Source of the DNA: Mesorhizobium carmichaelinearum
GTDB lineage: Bacteria; Pseudomonadota; Alphaproteobacteria; Rhizobiales; Rhizobiaceae
Direction: 5' to 3'
Assembly (NCBI RefSeq): GCF_900199455.1
Contig: NZ_FZQR01000027.1
Span: forward strand, 1 to 64,000
Length of the DNA stretch: 64,000 nucleotides
Below the pieces are notes generated by a model. That model ran no database searches and was not told where the DNA came from. It saw nothing but the letters and a program-made list of their open reading frames with translations. Positions 1 through 7,165 of the stretch are shown one piece after another; position 1 is the stretch's first letter, and every line of letters begins with the position of its first letter. The translations under genes and the position numbers were made by a program.

Positions 1-127
1 CATCCGCGTTCGCCCGGGCTGCGCAACCCTCACCAGCTCCGCCCGGGCGAACGCTGACCGCCGCGCATTACATAAGGGGGTCAAAATTGGACGCCGATCG
101 GGGGTCAGTTTTGGAAGCCGTTTGACA
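1..127. mobile_element. IS21-family element terminus (partial, extends off the left edge)
   Basis: Two tandem imperfect repeats, each starting GGGGGTCA and ending in a GGA(C/A)GCCG-like motif, lie at about 76-99 and 100-120. The block ends at 121-127 in TTTGACA, so the opposite strand starts TGTCAAA. Multiple short terminal repeats and a 5'-TG end are typical of IS21-family insertion sequences. No transposase reading frame is inside the window, so only the tip is seen. Family assignment is from recognised end structure, not from a database match. Confidence 0.55.
6..54. repeat. Perfect 14-bp inverted repeat, hairpin-forming
   Basis: The arms GCGTTCGCCCGGGC (6-19) and GCCCGGGCGAACGC (41-54) are perfect inverted copies separated by 21 bases. 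There is no T-run after it, so it is not a clean intrinsic terminator. It lies just inside the presumed IS21-type terminus and may belong to that element. Confidence 0.6.
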
Positions 128-164
128 GTTCCACGGCATGACGAGTGGACCTACCTTTCAGCTT

Positions 165-647
165 TCAGGATTTGGCTTTCCGCTTCGCCCCAGGCTTCTT
201 GGCGGGGATCGATACCGGCGCCGGCTTCCTGCCAAGCCCAAGCGATTTTGCCAAGGCAGAGCGCGTCGCAGAGTAGCTCGGCGCCACCATCGGGTAGTCG
301 TTAGGCAATCCCCATTTCTGGCGATATTGCTCAGGTGACAGATCGTGAGCCGTGCGCAGATGGCGCTTCAATGATTTGTATCTTTTTCCGTCCTCCAGGC
401 TGACGATGTAATCCGGAAATACGGAGCGCTTCGGGTTGACCGCGGGCTTCTGCGCCTCTTCAGGTGCAGCAACAGGACTGTTTACCTGAGCCAATGCCAT
501 ATGGACGCTCGCAATAACATCAGGGAGCGCCGTAACCGGCACTGGGTTTTTTTGAACGAAGGCTGCGACTATATCAGCCGTAAGTTCGATCAGGTTGATC
601 TGATTATCCTCGGTCAAATTCAACGCTCCTTTGCTTTCAAATATCAT
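165..647 (-). CDS. MucR/Ros family transcriptional regulator
   Basis: A 160-residue protein of the MucR/Ros family, global DNA-binding regulators in rhizobia and brucellae that control surface polysaccharide and symbiosis or virulence genes. The N-terminal region (NLIELTADIVAAFVQKN) is the usual oligomerisation part. The DNA-binding core contains GKRYKSLKRHLRTAHDLSP followed by the PMVAPSY and KSLGLG family motifs. The Ros zinc finger uses C-x2-C plus two His. Here both cysteine positions are replaced (VSLED in place of VCLEC), while the two His of RHLRTAH remain, so the finger probably folds without that metal site, as reported for some M. loti Ros homologues. I chose the ATG at 647, which has GGAG upstream, over a TTG at 656. 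Confidence 0.93.
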   Translation of the reverse strand: MIFESKGALNLTEDNQINLIELTADIVAAFVQKNPVPVTALPDVIASVHMALAQVNSPVAAPEEAQKPAVNPKRSVFPDYIVSLEDGKRYKSLKRHLRTAHDLSPEQYRQKWGLPNDYPMVAPSYSATRSALAKSLGLGRKPAPVSIPAKKPGAKRKAKS

Positions 648-664
648 ACGCTCCAAAATCGCGC

Positions 665-687
665 TGCATACCGCGGTGCATACCGCG
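665..687. promoter_or_regulatory. Tandem 11-bp direct repeat in the mucR-like promoter
   Basis: TGCATACCGCG occurs at 665-675 and again at 677-687, a 12-base period, 18-40 bases upstream of the mucR-like start codon. MucR/Ros proteins commonly repress their own promoters, so this could be an autoregulatory site, though their known targets are usually AT-rich. The rest of 648-985 holds no convincing gene; short reading frames there lack family motifs and plausible starts. Confidence 0.35.
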
Positions 688-985
688 ATGCAACAACGGA
701 ATAGAAAAAGACTAGGTCGCAGTCAATACAGACGAGCTGCCAACCGATGGATATTCACCGAATTTGTCACTGGTAATCGAGCGAGCCTCACGCAGACGAT
801 GGATTGATTGCATATCCCCGGAAGCTGGATTCTGACAAAAGTCGCCCTTCCGGCTACCCTGATTTGAATTCGAAAATCGCAGTCTGGAACCTTCATCCAA
901 CGCGGATCGCGTTTCAATAATTACTTACGAGATTGCGACTGGACTTCTTCGTTATAGCAAGCATTGGTACCCCACAGAGACGAGG

Positions 986-1246
986 TTGACCGTGCCGAAG
1001 AAGAGAACTGAAATCCATACCGGCAAATTAGCCGACGCTCTTCGCCAACATTTGTTCGATATCGAGCCAGAGCTCATAGTGCTCGAAGGCGTGGTGGCGA
1101 TACTTCACTCACTGAGCACTGCAGCCGATCACATCGCACCCGTTGCGCTTGCACCACTCGCCCATCTCAGCGCCGAGTCCCTGGAGAAGATTTTTGAGGC
1201 ATGGCGGGAATGTATGGCTGCGGCCTCCAGCAAGGCGGCACGATGA
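986..1246 (+). CDS. Hypothetical small protein
   Basis: An 86-residue frame starting at a TTG with a GAGACGAGG ribosome-binding sequence just upstream; a GTG two codons later is the alternative. The predicted protein is helical and alanine/leucine-rich, with no signal peptide, membrane segment or motif I recognise. It ends before the convergent XRE regulator. Codon use is compatible with a real gene, but support is only length, ribosome-binding site and composition. It could be a small cargo gene of the accessory block. Confidence 0.4.
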   Translation: MTVPKKRTEIHTGKLADALRQHLFDIEPELIVLEGVVAILHSLSTAADHIAPVALAPLAHLSAESLEKIFEAWRECMAAASSKAAR

Positions 1247-1338
1247 TCACCATTCTCCGCCCCGACCAATCACCTCTCGAGCAGCCTAAAGGCGAGCGTG
1301 ACTTTAGCGGTGGTTTCGAACAGGCCCGGCTGTGGCCG

Positions 1339-1569
1339 TCATTGTTTCCGAGAGCCCTCGTCGTCTTTTCGCAGCAAGTCGGCCGGATCGAGTTCCAGGA
1401 CTTTTGCAATCTTCTCGATCGCTTTCAGGCTCGCGTAATAGCGGCCGCGCTCCAGCGAACTGATATACGTCCGATCGAGGCCTGCCTCGTAGGCAAGAGC
1501 CTCCTGGGAAAGCGCTTTCGCTTCCCTAGCCGCGCGAAGATTGCGTGCAAAACGTTGTCGTATGTCCAT
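1339..1569 (-). CDS. XRE-family HTH regulator, controller-protein-like
   Basis: A 76-residue single-domain helix-turn-helix protein (MDIRQRFARNLRAAREAK start; SQEALAYEAGLDRTYISSLE recognition region; SLKAIEKIAKVLELDP end). Size and sequence type match Cro/C1 regulators and the controller (C) proteins of restriction-modification systems. The ATG at 1569 is chosen because an in-frame GTG at 1605 would put the coding region inside the operator. A twin palindrome lies 22 bases upstream, fitting autoregulation, and a GYF_2 membrane protein gene is divergent. No methyltransferase or endonuclease gene is nearby, so a true C-protein role is unsupported. Confidence 0.85.
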   Translation of the reverse strand: MDIRQRFARNLRAAREAKALSQEALAYEAGLDRTYISSLERGRYYASLKAIEKIAKVLELDPADLLRKDDEGSRKQ

Positions 1570-1590
1570 CGGACGTACAACAGTCGGTTG

Positions 1591-1618
1591 CAGAGTATAC
1601 TCCACGGAGTATACTCTG
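1591..1618. promoter_or_regulatory. Twin palindromic operator between XRE and GYF_2 genes
   Basis: Two copies of the 10-base palindrome GAGTATACTC sit at 1593-1602 and 1608-1617, centres 15 bases apart. Together they form a perfect 13-bp inverted repeat (CAGAGTATACTCC, 2-base spacer). The site is between the divergent XRE gene (start 1569) and the gene starting at 1692. It fits two dimers of an XRE-type repressor-activator, by analogy with C-protein operators; this is inference from position and symmetry. Confidence 0.75.
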
Positions 1619-1691
1619 CATCTCTCGTTTCTGCCGCGGAGAAGCGGCGGGTCTCCCCAATTTCCAGAGCCACAGCTGAGGACGCAGGCGC

Positions 1692-2321
1692 ATGACTGAC
1701 TGGTACTATGAAGAGAACGGGGCGCAGCGCGGTCCGATCAAGGAGGACGATCTCGTCACCATGTTCGCAAACCGGTTCTTATCGCTGGAGGCAAGGGTGT
1801 GGTCGGCGGACCTTGGCGCAGAATGGACACCGGCCAGCCAAACCAAATTCAAGGACAGCGTTCGTGTAGCGCCGCCACCGCTGCCACCTCTAAGAGATGC
1901 ACAAACCGCCAATGGCAGCGTAGAATTCGGTTTGCAGCCGCCAGCGTTTCCCAGCACCACTCCGAGCATCGGTTCGTTTTATGCCGTGATGCTGGCCTAC
2001 TCGCCGCTTGCCATTCTGTTAGCTGATGTCACCGCCAAAGCGGCCAAACTCGATCCGAGCGCCGCAGACTTCAACAATGCCTCTCAGCTCTGGTGGACCC
2101 TCGCGACTGTTTTTGTGTCCATCCTGGACGCCAGGCAGCTCTTCCAGAAAGGCTTAAACCCTCGCAGGCGCTGGATTGCGCCATTCGTGCTGTTGACGCC
2201 ATTAGGGTATTTTTGGCGACGCGCCGCAATCCTCAATGGTGGCTGGCGATACCTGTGGATTTGGTTGGCTTGCACGCTTGTCTGCCTTATCGGAGAGGTC
2301 GCCTTCGTCCTCGATGCGTGA
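1692..2321 (+). CDS. GYF_2 (DUF4339) domain membrane protein
   Basis: A 209-residue protein. Residues 1 to about 55 (DWYYEENGAQRGPI, then DDLVTMF and WSADLGAEWTPAS) match the GYF_2/DUF4339 fold, a small putative protein-interaction domain often tethered to bacterial membranes. A proline-rich linker follows, then hydrophobic segments around 95-115, 138-155, 163-180 and 187-207. The likely role is a membrane-anchored adaptor; no catalytic motif is present. It diverges from the XRE regulator and shares the twin-palindrome intergenic region. The Imm-like gene follows on the same strand after 50 bases. Confidence 0.75.
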   Translation: MTDWYYEENGAQRGPIKEDDLVTMFANRFLSLEARVWSADLGAEWTPASQTKFKDSVRVAPPPLPPLRDAQTANGSVEFGLQPPAFPSTTPSIGSFYAVMLAYSPLAILLADVTAKAAKLDPSAADFNNASQLWWTLATVFVSILDARQLFQKGLNPRRRWIAPFVLLTPLGYFWRRAAILNGGWRYLWIWLACTLVCLIGEVAFVLDA

Positions 2322-2371
2322 GCCGATTACTCGCTCTCCAAAGTTTCAACCTCCCGGATCAAAGCGCTGAC

Positions 2372-2794
2372 ATGTCGGACTCGGATTCCAATTTTCTGAT
2401 AATTTTGCTTGTCGCGGCTGTCATCTTCCTCATCCCGAGCATCATTGCCTTTCTACGGCGCCACCCGAACAGGTGGGTGATATTCCTCCTCAACACCTTT
2501 CTCGGCGCGACAGGCATCATTTGGTTCGGCTGCTTGATCTGGGCTTGCAAGGCCATTCATATCACTGCGAGCCCACGGGGCACCAACGGTGGGGAATCCG
2601 GTCTCAACGTCACAGCCAACGACGTGATGCGAGTACGCCTGGAACACGGGGTACCTAACCCGCCGCCCTCGCCCCAGATATCAACGGAGGAAATGCTCAG
2701 TCGGCTGGAACGCCTCAAGAAATTGCGAGACGACGGCGCCATCGACGCCGAGCAATTCCAGCGAATGCGTGACGCGATTGTCAGGGCCGACTGA
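2372..2794 (+). CDS. T4 Imm-like superinfection immunity membrane protein with SHOCT-like tail
   Basis: A 140-residue protein from an ATG at 2372. A hydrophobic segment (IILLVAAVIFLIPSIIAF) is followed by NRWVIFLLNTFLGATGIIWF and a second membrane stretch. This is the signature of the phage T4 Imm superinfection-immunity family, small inner-membrane proteins that in T4 block DNA entry of superinfecting phage. The C-terminus (MLSRLERLKKLRDDGAIDAE to the end) is a SHOCT-like short helical hairpin, usually an oligomerisation or targeting tag. An upstream extension of the frame to 2093 overlaps the preceding gene and has no family match. Chromosomal homologues often have unknown roles. Confidence 0.75.
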   Translation: MSDSDSNFLIILLVAAVIFLIPSIIAFLRRHPNRWVIFLLNTFLGATGIIWFGCLIWACKAIHITASPRGTNGGESGLNVTANDVMRVRLEHGVPNPPPSPQISTEEMLSRLERLKKLRDDGAIDAEQFQRMRDAIVRAD

Positions 2795-2839
2795 TGTGGG
2801 CTCCGACAGCTGCATGAAGATCGAGGTCAGATAAGGCGG

Positions 2840-3391
2840 ATGGATATGGAGCCGCAACCTTTCCAATCAAATAGCTTGTTCCGCGTGTGGCAGCGCACGC
2901 GAAACAGCAACATCGGTATTATCACCGCATTCCGAAAAGATGCCACCCCGCAATCAAACCGGGCGAATAACGGTGTGCTAGCTGCGACCACGCACGGCCG
3001 CTTTGGATACCTGAAAGTTCGTCCGCGGTTGATCGAAGGTGACGTCAACGTCCATGAGGAGAGTTTGCTCTTGATCGGTACCGCTCGCAACGACAGCGGG
3101 AACTTACTCGGCCATCTGCGACAGCAAGGGCAGCGCTTCGGGCAGGATCGTTTCGTCTTCAAGCGCTATGACGATGAGAACGCATATCTCCTCGGCGCCA
3201 GCACAGCTTTCCCTGCACGTCGCGAAATGCACAAGCTCGGCCCTTGGCACCCGAACCGAATGGCAGAGTATCACGCATTGTTATTCACCAATGAAGGCTT
3301 CCCGGACGAAACTCAGCATGCGTGCCGATACCCAGAATTCAGATTTCTTCGGCCGAGAAGCTTCTTTTCGCGTGTCGAAGCGGAGTTCTAG
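2840..3391 (+). CDS. Hypothetical protein, DUF3293-like pattern
   Basis: A 183-residue soluble protein starting at ATG 2840 (a second ATG at 2846 has better spacing from the upstream AAGG). The layout IGIITAFRK, then NRANN, then a mid-region ESLLLIG, then RFGQDRFVFKR loosely resembles DUF3293 proteins, in which an asparagine-rich element precedes a GQ-x-A/F-x-(V/F) strand. The resemblance is from memory and weak. No signal peptide or membrane segment is present. Function unknown. It is the last gene before a 370-base non-coding stretch and the quorum-sensing locus. Confidence 0.55.
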   Translation: MDMEPQPFQSNSLFRVWQRTRNSNIGIITAFRKDATPQSNRANNGVLAATTHGRFGYLKVRPRLIEGDVNVHEESLLLIGTARNDSGNLLGHLRQQGQRFGQDRFVFKRYDDENAYLLGASTAFPARREMHKLGPWHPNRMAEYHALLFTNEGFPDETQHACRYPEFRFLRPRSFFSRVEAEF

Positions 3392-3760
3392 AGGCCCGAC
3401 ACCGCTTGCCAGGGCACGCCCGTCCAGGCTCGAGCCAAGCTAAAGCGGTCGAACGCGAAGGAATTCGTCGCTCTCCAGGCTTCAATCCGAAGGGCGATCA
3501 GGAAACTAGGACTTCGGCAGAATTTCGATACATGCGTCATGCTCACCGGCCCATACCAGGCTGGAGGCGATGTCGCGATGATCATGCCATGGGGAAAGGA
3601 AGGGTTTTATCCCGAGCATGATCAATGATCGCTCTTGCCCGATGTATGGCAACCCCGACCGCTTAAAAATGATTGCGAGATGCGCTTCGCATCCTGAATT
3701 GGCATTCACAAGCAATCATTCTTACTATATTTTCTATACTTGGCGGGTGGGGTATCTGGC
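3392..3760. other. Intergenic stretch without a supported gene
   Basis: Short open frames occur on both strands, but none has a family motif, a good ribosome-binding site or a sensible start. The AT-rich end (about 3700-3745) probably holds the luxR promoter. I see no lux-box palindrome here like the one downstream of luxR. Confidence 0.5.
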
Positions 3761-4483
3761 GTGATAGATTCAGATGTCTTTGACTTTATCGAACGCTGTA
3801 GGAAGCACACGGCAACCGCCTCGCTCCTAGGCGATCTCCTAGAAACCGTCAGAAATCTCGGCTTTGAACACCTTATCCTCAGTGGCGTTCCACTAGGCGG
3901 CCAGCAGCTCGCACCGATGGTCGAACTGAATGGCTGGCCGACAGGCTGGTTTGAGCGATACATTGAAGCGGAGCACGCTGCCGTTGATGGCGTTTGCATC
4001 TATTCGGCAAAGACCCTGAAGCCGTTTCTTTGGGCCGATGTCCCTGCAAAATGGTCCAACACGGATGGCTCCAGGAGAGTTGCAGGCGAAGCGGCGGAGT
4101 TTGGCATCTGCAGTGGTTTCGCTGTCCCGATGTTAAGCGTTCACCACTGGCAGTCGGTTCTCTCGTTTGCATCTTCCGCGAAATCTTGCGCGCTATCGCC
4201 ACGACAACAAGTGCAGTTGGTCACCATGGCGGTTTATGCCGGCATGTCGATCCAGGCCCTGTCGAGTGACGATAGTGGCGAAGACGGTCTACTAACAGAC
4301 AGGGAAAAGGAAGTGCTGTTGTGGGCGGCGGCTGGCAAGACTTCGTCGGAAACGTCACAAATTCTCGGCGTAGCCGAACGAACCGTCAAATGGCACTCCA
4401 ACAAGGCTCGGGAAGCCTTCGGAGTCAGCACAACCACGCAAGCCGTTGTTGAGGCGGTGCGCCGGCGCCTGATCCATCCCTAA
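3761..4483 (+). CDS. LuxR-family AHL-responsive regulator (RpaR/BjaR-like)
   Basis: A 240-residue two-domain regulator. The N-terminal autoinducer-binding domain keeps the ligand-pocket residues at the canonical spacing: W63, Y67, D76 and W91 (equivalent to TraR W57, Y61, D70, W85). The C-terminal GerE-type helix-turn-helix reads LTDREKEVLLWAAAGKTSSE then ILGVAERTVKWHSNKA. I chose GTG 3761 with GGTGGGG upstream; a TTG at 3740 would add seven residues. The lux box starts 3 bases after its stop codon and the AHL synthase follows, so this is a cognate luxR-luxI pair. The pocket and DNA-binding helix look intact, so the protein should be functional. Confidence 0.93.
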   Translation: MIDSDVFDFIERCRKHTATASLLGDLLETVRNLGFEHLILSGVPLGGQQLAPMVELNGWPTGWFERYIEAEHAAVDGVCIYSAKTLKPFLWADVPAKWSNTDGSRRVAGEAAEFGICSGFAVPMLSVHHWQSVLSFASSAKSCALSPRQQVQLVTMAVYAGMSIQALSSDDSGEDGLLTDREKEVLLWAAAGKTSSETSQILGVAERTVKWHSNKAREAFGVSTTTQAVVEAVRRRLIHP

Positions 4484-5154
4484 ACGCGTCAACTGTCCGA
4501 TCGGACAGGTGACGCATTTTAGAACCACTGCAAGTATCCCCTCCCACAACGGTTGGGGATCGCGCCATGATAACTGCTCATGTCGTCAATGCGCAGAATA
4601 AGCATCTCTATGAGAACGAATTCGATGAGTTCCTACGCCGACGTCATGACTTTTTTGTCCACCAGAAGGGCTGGCGGCCGCCAAGCCCCGACGGTCGGGA
4701 GCGTGATCAGTTCGACACCGATGCGGCGACATATCTTCTAGGTATCGAAGACGATCGGGTGGTGACGTCGGCGCGGCTGATCCCGACAACCGAACCCCAC
4801 ATGGTCTCGGAAGTGTTTCCGCATATGTGCGAAATAACAGGCGTCCCGAGACGACCGGACTGGGCCGAATGGACACGCACTTTCGTTGTCCCCGATAGAC
4901 GCTCGGCCGGGCTAAGAGGCACCCTCACCGAACTGTGTTGCGCGGTCATGGAGTATGCTCTCGACGAGGGCCTCAGCGCAGTCGGAGGAATTCAGGAGAC
5001 CTACTTCATGCCCCACCACGGAGCGTTGAAATGGCGGGCCGAGCCCATGGGAATGGCGCGGGAAGAAAACGGCGAATGGTACATCGTCGCGTATATCGAC
5101 GTGAATGAGAAAGCGCTGCAGAGCGTCCGCAAGATCCTCGGCATCGACCATTCG
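3996..5154. repeat. Left copy of a 1,159-base direct repeat (luxR 3' part, lux box, luxI codons 1-196)
   Basis: Bases 3996-5154 recur, apparently without change, at 13057-14215 (constant offset 9,061). The repeat begins inside luxR, removing the ligand-pocket half from the second copy, and ends exactly after luxI codon 196. For about 32 further bases the copies are alignable but differ at about five positions, then similarity stops. The repeat brackets the operon from the lipoprotein gene to the SLATT-like gene. Confidence 0.95.
4486..4515. promoter_or_regulatory. lux box upstream of luxI (RpaR-type site)
   Basis: A perfect 16-base palindrome CTGTCCGATCGGACAG (4493-4508) sits inside a 30-base inverted repeat with one mismatched pair. 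Its centre is 66.5 bases before the luxI start, suitable for an activator site overlapping the -35 region. From memory the core is nearly identical to the published RpaR-binding site of Rhodopseudomonas palustris. A terminator reading is less likely, since no T-run follows. Confidence 0.88.
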
Positions 5155-5229
5155 ATAATCGTTCGTCGTGGCCCCCAAATGTCGTTTCTTGAGAGAGCAC
5201 AAAAAGCCATCGAAGCTCCGGCTCGCTAG
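4567..5229 (+). CDS. Acyl-homoserine-lactone synthase (LuxI family, RpaI/BjaI type)
   Basis: A 220-residue AHL synthase, making an acyl-HSL signal from S-adenosylmethionine and an acyl donor. All eight LuxI-family invariant residues are present at the expected spacing: R26, F30, W36, D47, D50, R70, E101 and R104. The PDGRERDQFDTDAATYLLG block and the LIPTTEP, VFP and RRPD landmarks resemble RpaI and BjaI, which use acyl-CoA (p-coumaroyl- or isovaleryl-CoA) rather than acyl-ACP. An aryl or branched-chain HSL is therefore a reasonable guess. The start has TTGGGGA upstream. The lux box implies positive autoregulation, and the lipoprotein gene follows after 41 bases. Confidence 0.93.
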   Translation: MITAHVVNAQNKHLYENEFDEFLRRRHDFFVHQKGWRPPSPDGRERDQFDTDAATYLLGIEDDRVVTSARLIPTTEPHMVSEVFPHMCEITGVPRRPDWAEWTRTFVVPDRRSAGLRGTLTELCCAVMEYALDEGLSAVGGIQETYFMPHHGALKWRAEPMGMAREENGEWYIVAYIDVNEKALQSVRKILGIDHSIIVRRGPQMSFLERAQKAIEAPAR

Positions 5230-5270
5230 ACAAAATATCGCAATTAATTCAGTTCTTTATTGGAGTTTCA

Positions 5271-6125
5271 ATGCGCCTCGCAGTTAACAGAAGCTTGACC
5301 GCAGGCCCACATGCCCCCTGGACACGGGCAATTTTTTTATGTGTGTCAGCCGCAGCCGGGCTTAGTGCGTGCTCCACCGTACCGAAGGAACAGACGCTCG
5401 CTTTCTCAGGCATGGTCAACAGCGTTGGCACCGCCATCGATCCTCTATTCGACAATCTAAGCGCGGTAGAGCGTCGCCACAAAATCGCGGCGACAGCTGC
5501 ACACCCAACCATCTTCGTTGTCGCTGACGCGCCATATTATTCAAGTATCGGTGACGCGCCCGAGGCAGCGCAGTTTCGCGCCGGGTTTGCCGTCATCGAT
5601 GGATATACCAAGCTACTGGTGTCACTCGTAGACGGCTCCTCGGCAGCGGCCTGGCAGGCCCAGGCGCAAAGTGTCCTCGGCAACATTACCGCCATTACCG
5701 GTTCAGCGATATCGACAGGCTCCGCGGCACTGCTCAGCGGCATCTTCCAACAGATCGCGAGCGCCTACAGCAACGCCGAAGCGCGGCGACTGATGCTTTC
5801 TGGAAAGGACCCTATGATCAAGTTGATCGACAATCTGATAAAAGCCGGCGACCCAATCTTCCTCACGTTGATTCAGGACGACCAGCCATTCTCAAGTAAG
5901 AAGACAAAAGAGCAGCGCAAGGCCGATATCGATGCAGCGCGGCTACAAGTCGCCAACTATGTCGTGCTCCTGCAGCAATTGAAGGAGAACTTCGGGAAGT
6001 TGAGCATGGCATATATCCAGCAGTCGAGCCCCGAAACCCTAAGTGCAATCGCCGCAACCTCTGGCGAGCTTGCGGCGGATGCCAAGGCGGCACGAGCCGC
6101 CTACGCCACATTAGGCAAACCATAA
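5271..6125 (+). CDS. Lipoprotein of unknown function
   Basis: A 284-residue protein with an N-terminal basic stretch, a hydrophobic core (AIFLCVSAAAGLSAC) and a lipobox ending at C34, so it should be lipid-anchored in the envelope. The mature part is mostly helical with an alanine-rich C-terminus. No enzymatic motif is recognised. The ATG has GGAG five bases upstream. It is the first gene after luxI, 41 bases on, and is followed after 20 bases by the DUF1906 gene, so it belongs to the quorum-regulated operon. A lipoprotein beside envelope-attacking enzymes could be an immunity or anchoring partner; that is inference. Confidence 0.8.
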   Translation: MRLAVNRSLTAGPHAPWTRAIFLCVSAAAGLSACSTVPKEQTLAFSGMVNSVGTAIDPLFDNLSAVERRHKIAATAAHPTIFVVADAPYYSSIGDAPEAAQFRAGFAVIDGYTKLLVSLVDGSSAAAWQAQAQSVLGNITAITGSAISTGSAALLSGIFQQIASAYSNAEARRLMLSGKDPMIKLIDNLIKAGDPIFLTLIQDDQPFSSKKTKEQRKADIDAARLQVANYVVLLQQLKENFGKLSMAYIQQSSPETLSAIAATSGELAADAKAARAAYATLGKP

Positions 6126-6145
6126 CAGACACAAGGGGAGATCAA

Positions 6146-7144
6146 ATGCCTTCGCAATTGCAGCAAACGATCATCGTCACCCTCGACGACATCGAAAAGC
6201 GGCTAGATGCAAATCCGAGCGACCCGGAAAAGACTCAGCTTCTGGCCAATGCCAACGTGCTTGTTGCGCTGCTTGGTCAGGTTGATGATCTTGAGCTTCG
6301 GAACGCGGCTGATAGCGTGACGGCTGCCGCAGCCGGGCTGCAGCAGGTGATTGATGCCGCCGGGAACGTGCCGCTCAATCTTGATCAACTGACTATAGCA
6401 GGCAGCAACCTTCGCAAAGCGATCGCACAAGCCTTGGGGACGGCTGCGCCAGCGGTGCCCGCCCCCGCGGCTCCGGTCGCCTCCGGTCAAGCACCGCCCG
6501 CTGTCGCGGCGCCCCCTCCTCTCGCCGCCGGTCTCGTTCATGGTTTGGATTGTGCCACTGACTGCACAGCCCAAAGCCGGGCCATCGCCGCAGCGGGCAA
6601 GGCATTCGTCGTTCGATATTACCGCAATGGGGCGTCAGGTTTTCCAACCCTAACCGCCAAAGAAGCAAAGGCCCTCACTGCCGCTGGGGTCAAAATTGTC
6701 ACCATCTGGGAGAGCGCCTCGGCCAACGTGTCGCATTTCTCGCGCACGACCGGGCTCGACGAAGGCACCAGCGCATATAAACAGGCCATGCTGGTGGGAC
6801 AACCAGCGGGCACACCTATATACTTCGCGGTGGATTTTGACTGCAGTAAAGATGCTCTTGCCGGTTCGATCAACGACTATTTCCAAGCGATAGCAAGCGC
6901 TTTTGCCGCCATGGGAAATGGCAAGTCAGCCTATTCTGTCGGTGTGTACGGCTCGGGGCGTGCCTGCACCTGGCTCACTGCGCACGGTCTGGTAGCCTAT
7001 ACATGGCTGGCTATGTCAAAAGGGTGGAGCGGCTACGCCGCGTACACCAGCTGGAATATCAAGCAAGGCCCTTCAGACCAATTACTGCCGTTTGACTACG
7101 ATACCGATGTCGCCACCGGCGATTATGGCGGTTTTAACATTTAG
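6146..7144 (+). CDS. DUF1906 (Rv2525c-like, glycoside-hydrolase-like) protein
   Basis: A 332-residue protein. Residues 1-98 are a helical domain without a recognised family; 99-128 are an Ala/Pro linker; 129-332 form a DUF1906 domain, a TIM-barrel fold related to glycoside hydrolase 25 and typified by mycobacterial Rv2525c. Visible landmarks are GLDCATDC (D135), AFVVRYYRN, GVKIVTIWES, TPIYFAVDFD and LPFDYDTDVA. The acidic residues at strand ends match the presumed active site, but family activity is unproven. There is no signal peptide. The gene has AAGGGGAG upstream and lies in a tight run (gaps of 20 and 21 bases), so it is co-transcribed. Confidence 0.88.
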   Translation: MPSQLQQTIIVTLDDIEKRLDANPSDPEKTQLLANANVLVALLGQVDDLELRNAADSVTAAAAGLQQVIDAAGNVPLNLDQLTIAGSNLRKAIAQALGTAAPAVPAPAAPVASGQAPPAVAAPPPLAAGLVHGLDCATDCTAQSRAIAAAGKAFVVRYYRNGASGFPTLTAKEAKALTAAGVKIVTIWESASANVSHFSRTTGLDEGTSAYKQAMLVGQPAGTPIYFAVDFDCSKDALAGSINDYFQAIASAFAAMGNGKSAYSVGVYGSGRACTWLTAHGLVAYTWLAMSKGWSGYAAYTSWNIKQGPSDQLLPFDYDTDVATGDYGGFNI

Positions 7145-7165
7145 CTGCGGTTGTCGGGGGAGATC

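Noticed and set aside
1339..1569. XRE protein as proof of a restriction-modification system
   Set aside because: No methyltransferase or endonuclease gene is found within several kilobases on either side.
2093..2371. N-terminal extension of the Imm-like protein
   Set aside because: It overlaps the GYF_2 gene in another frame and shows no similarity to the Imm family; ATG 2372 gives a family-like N-terminus.
4486..4515. The palindrome after luxR as an intrinsic terminator
   Set aside because: No T-run follows, the stem is a 16-base perfect palindrome without a loop, and its distance to luxI and likeness to RpaR sites fit an activator site better.
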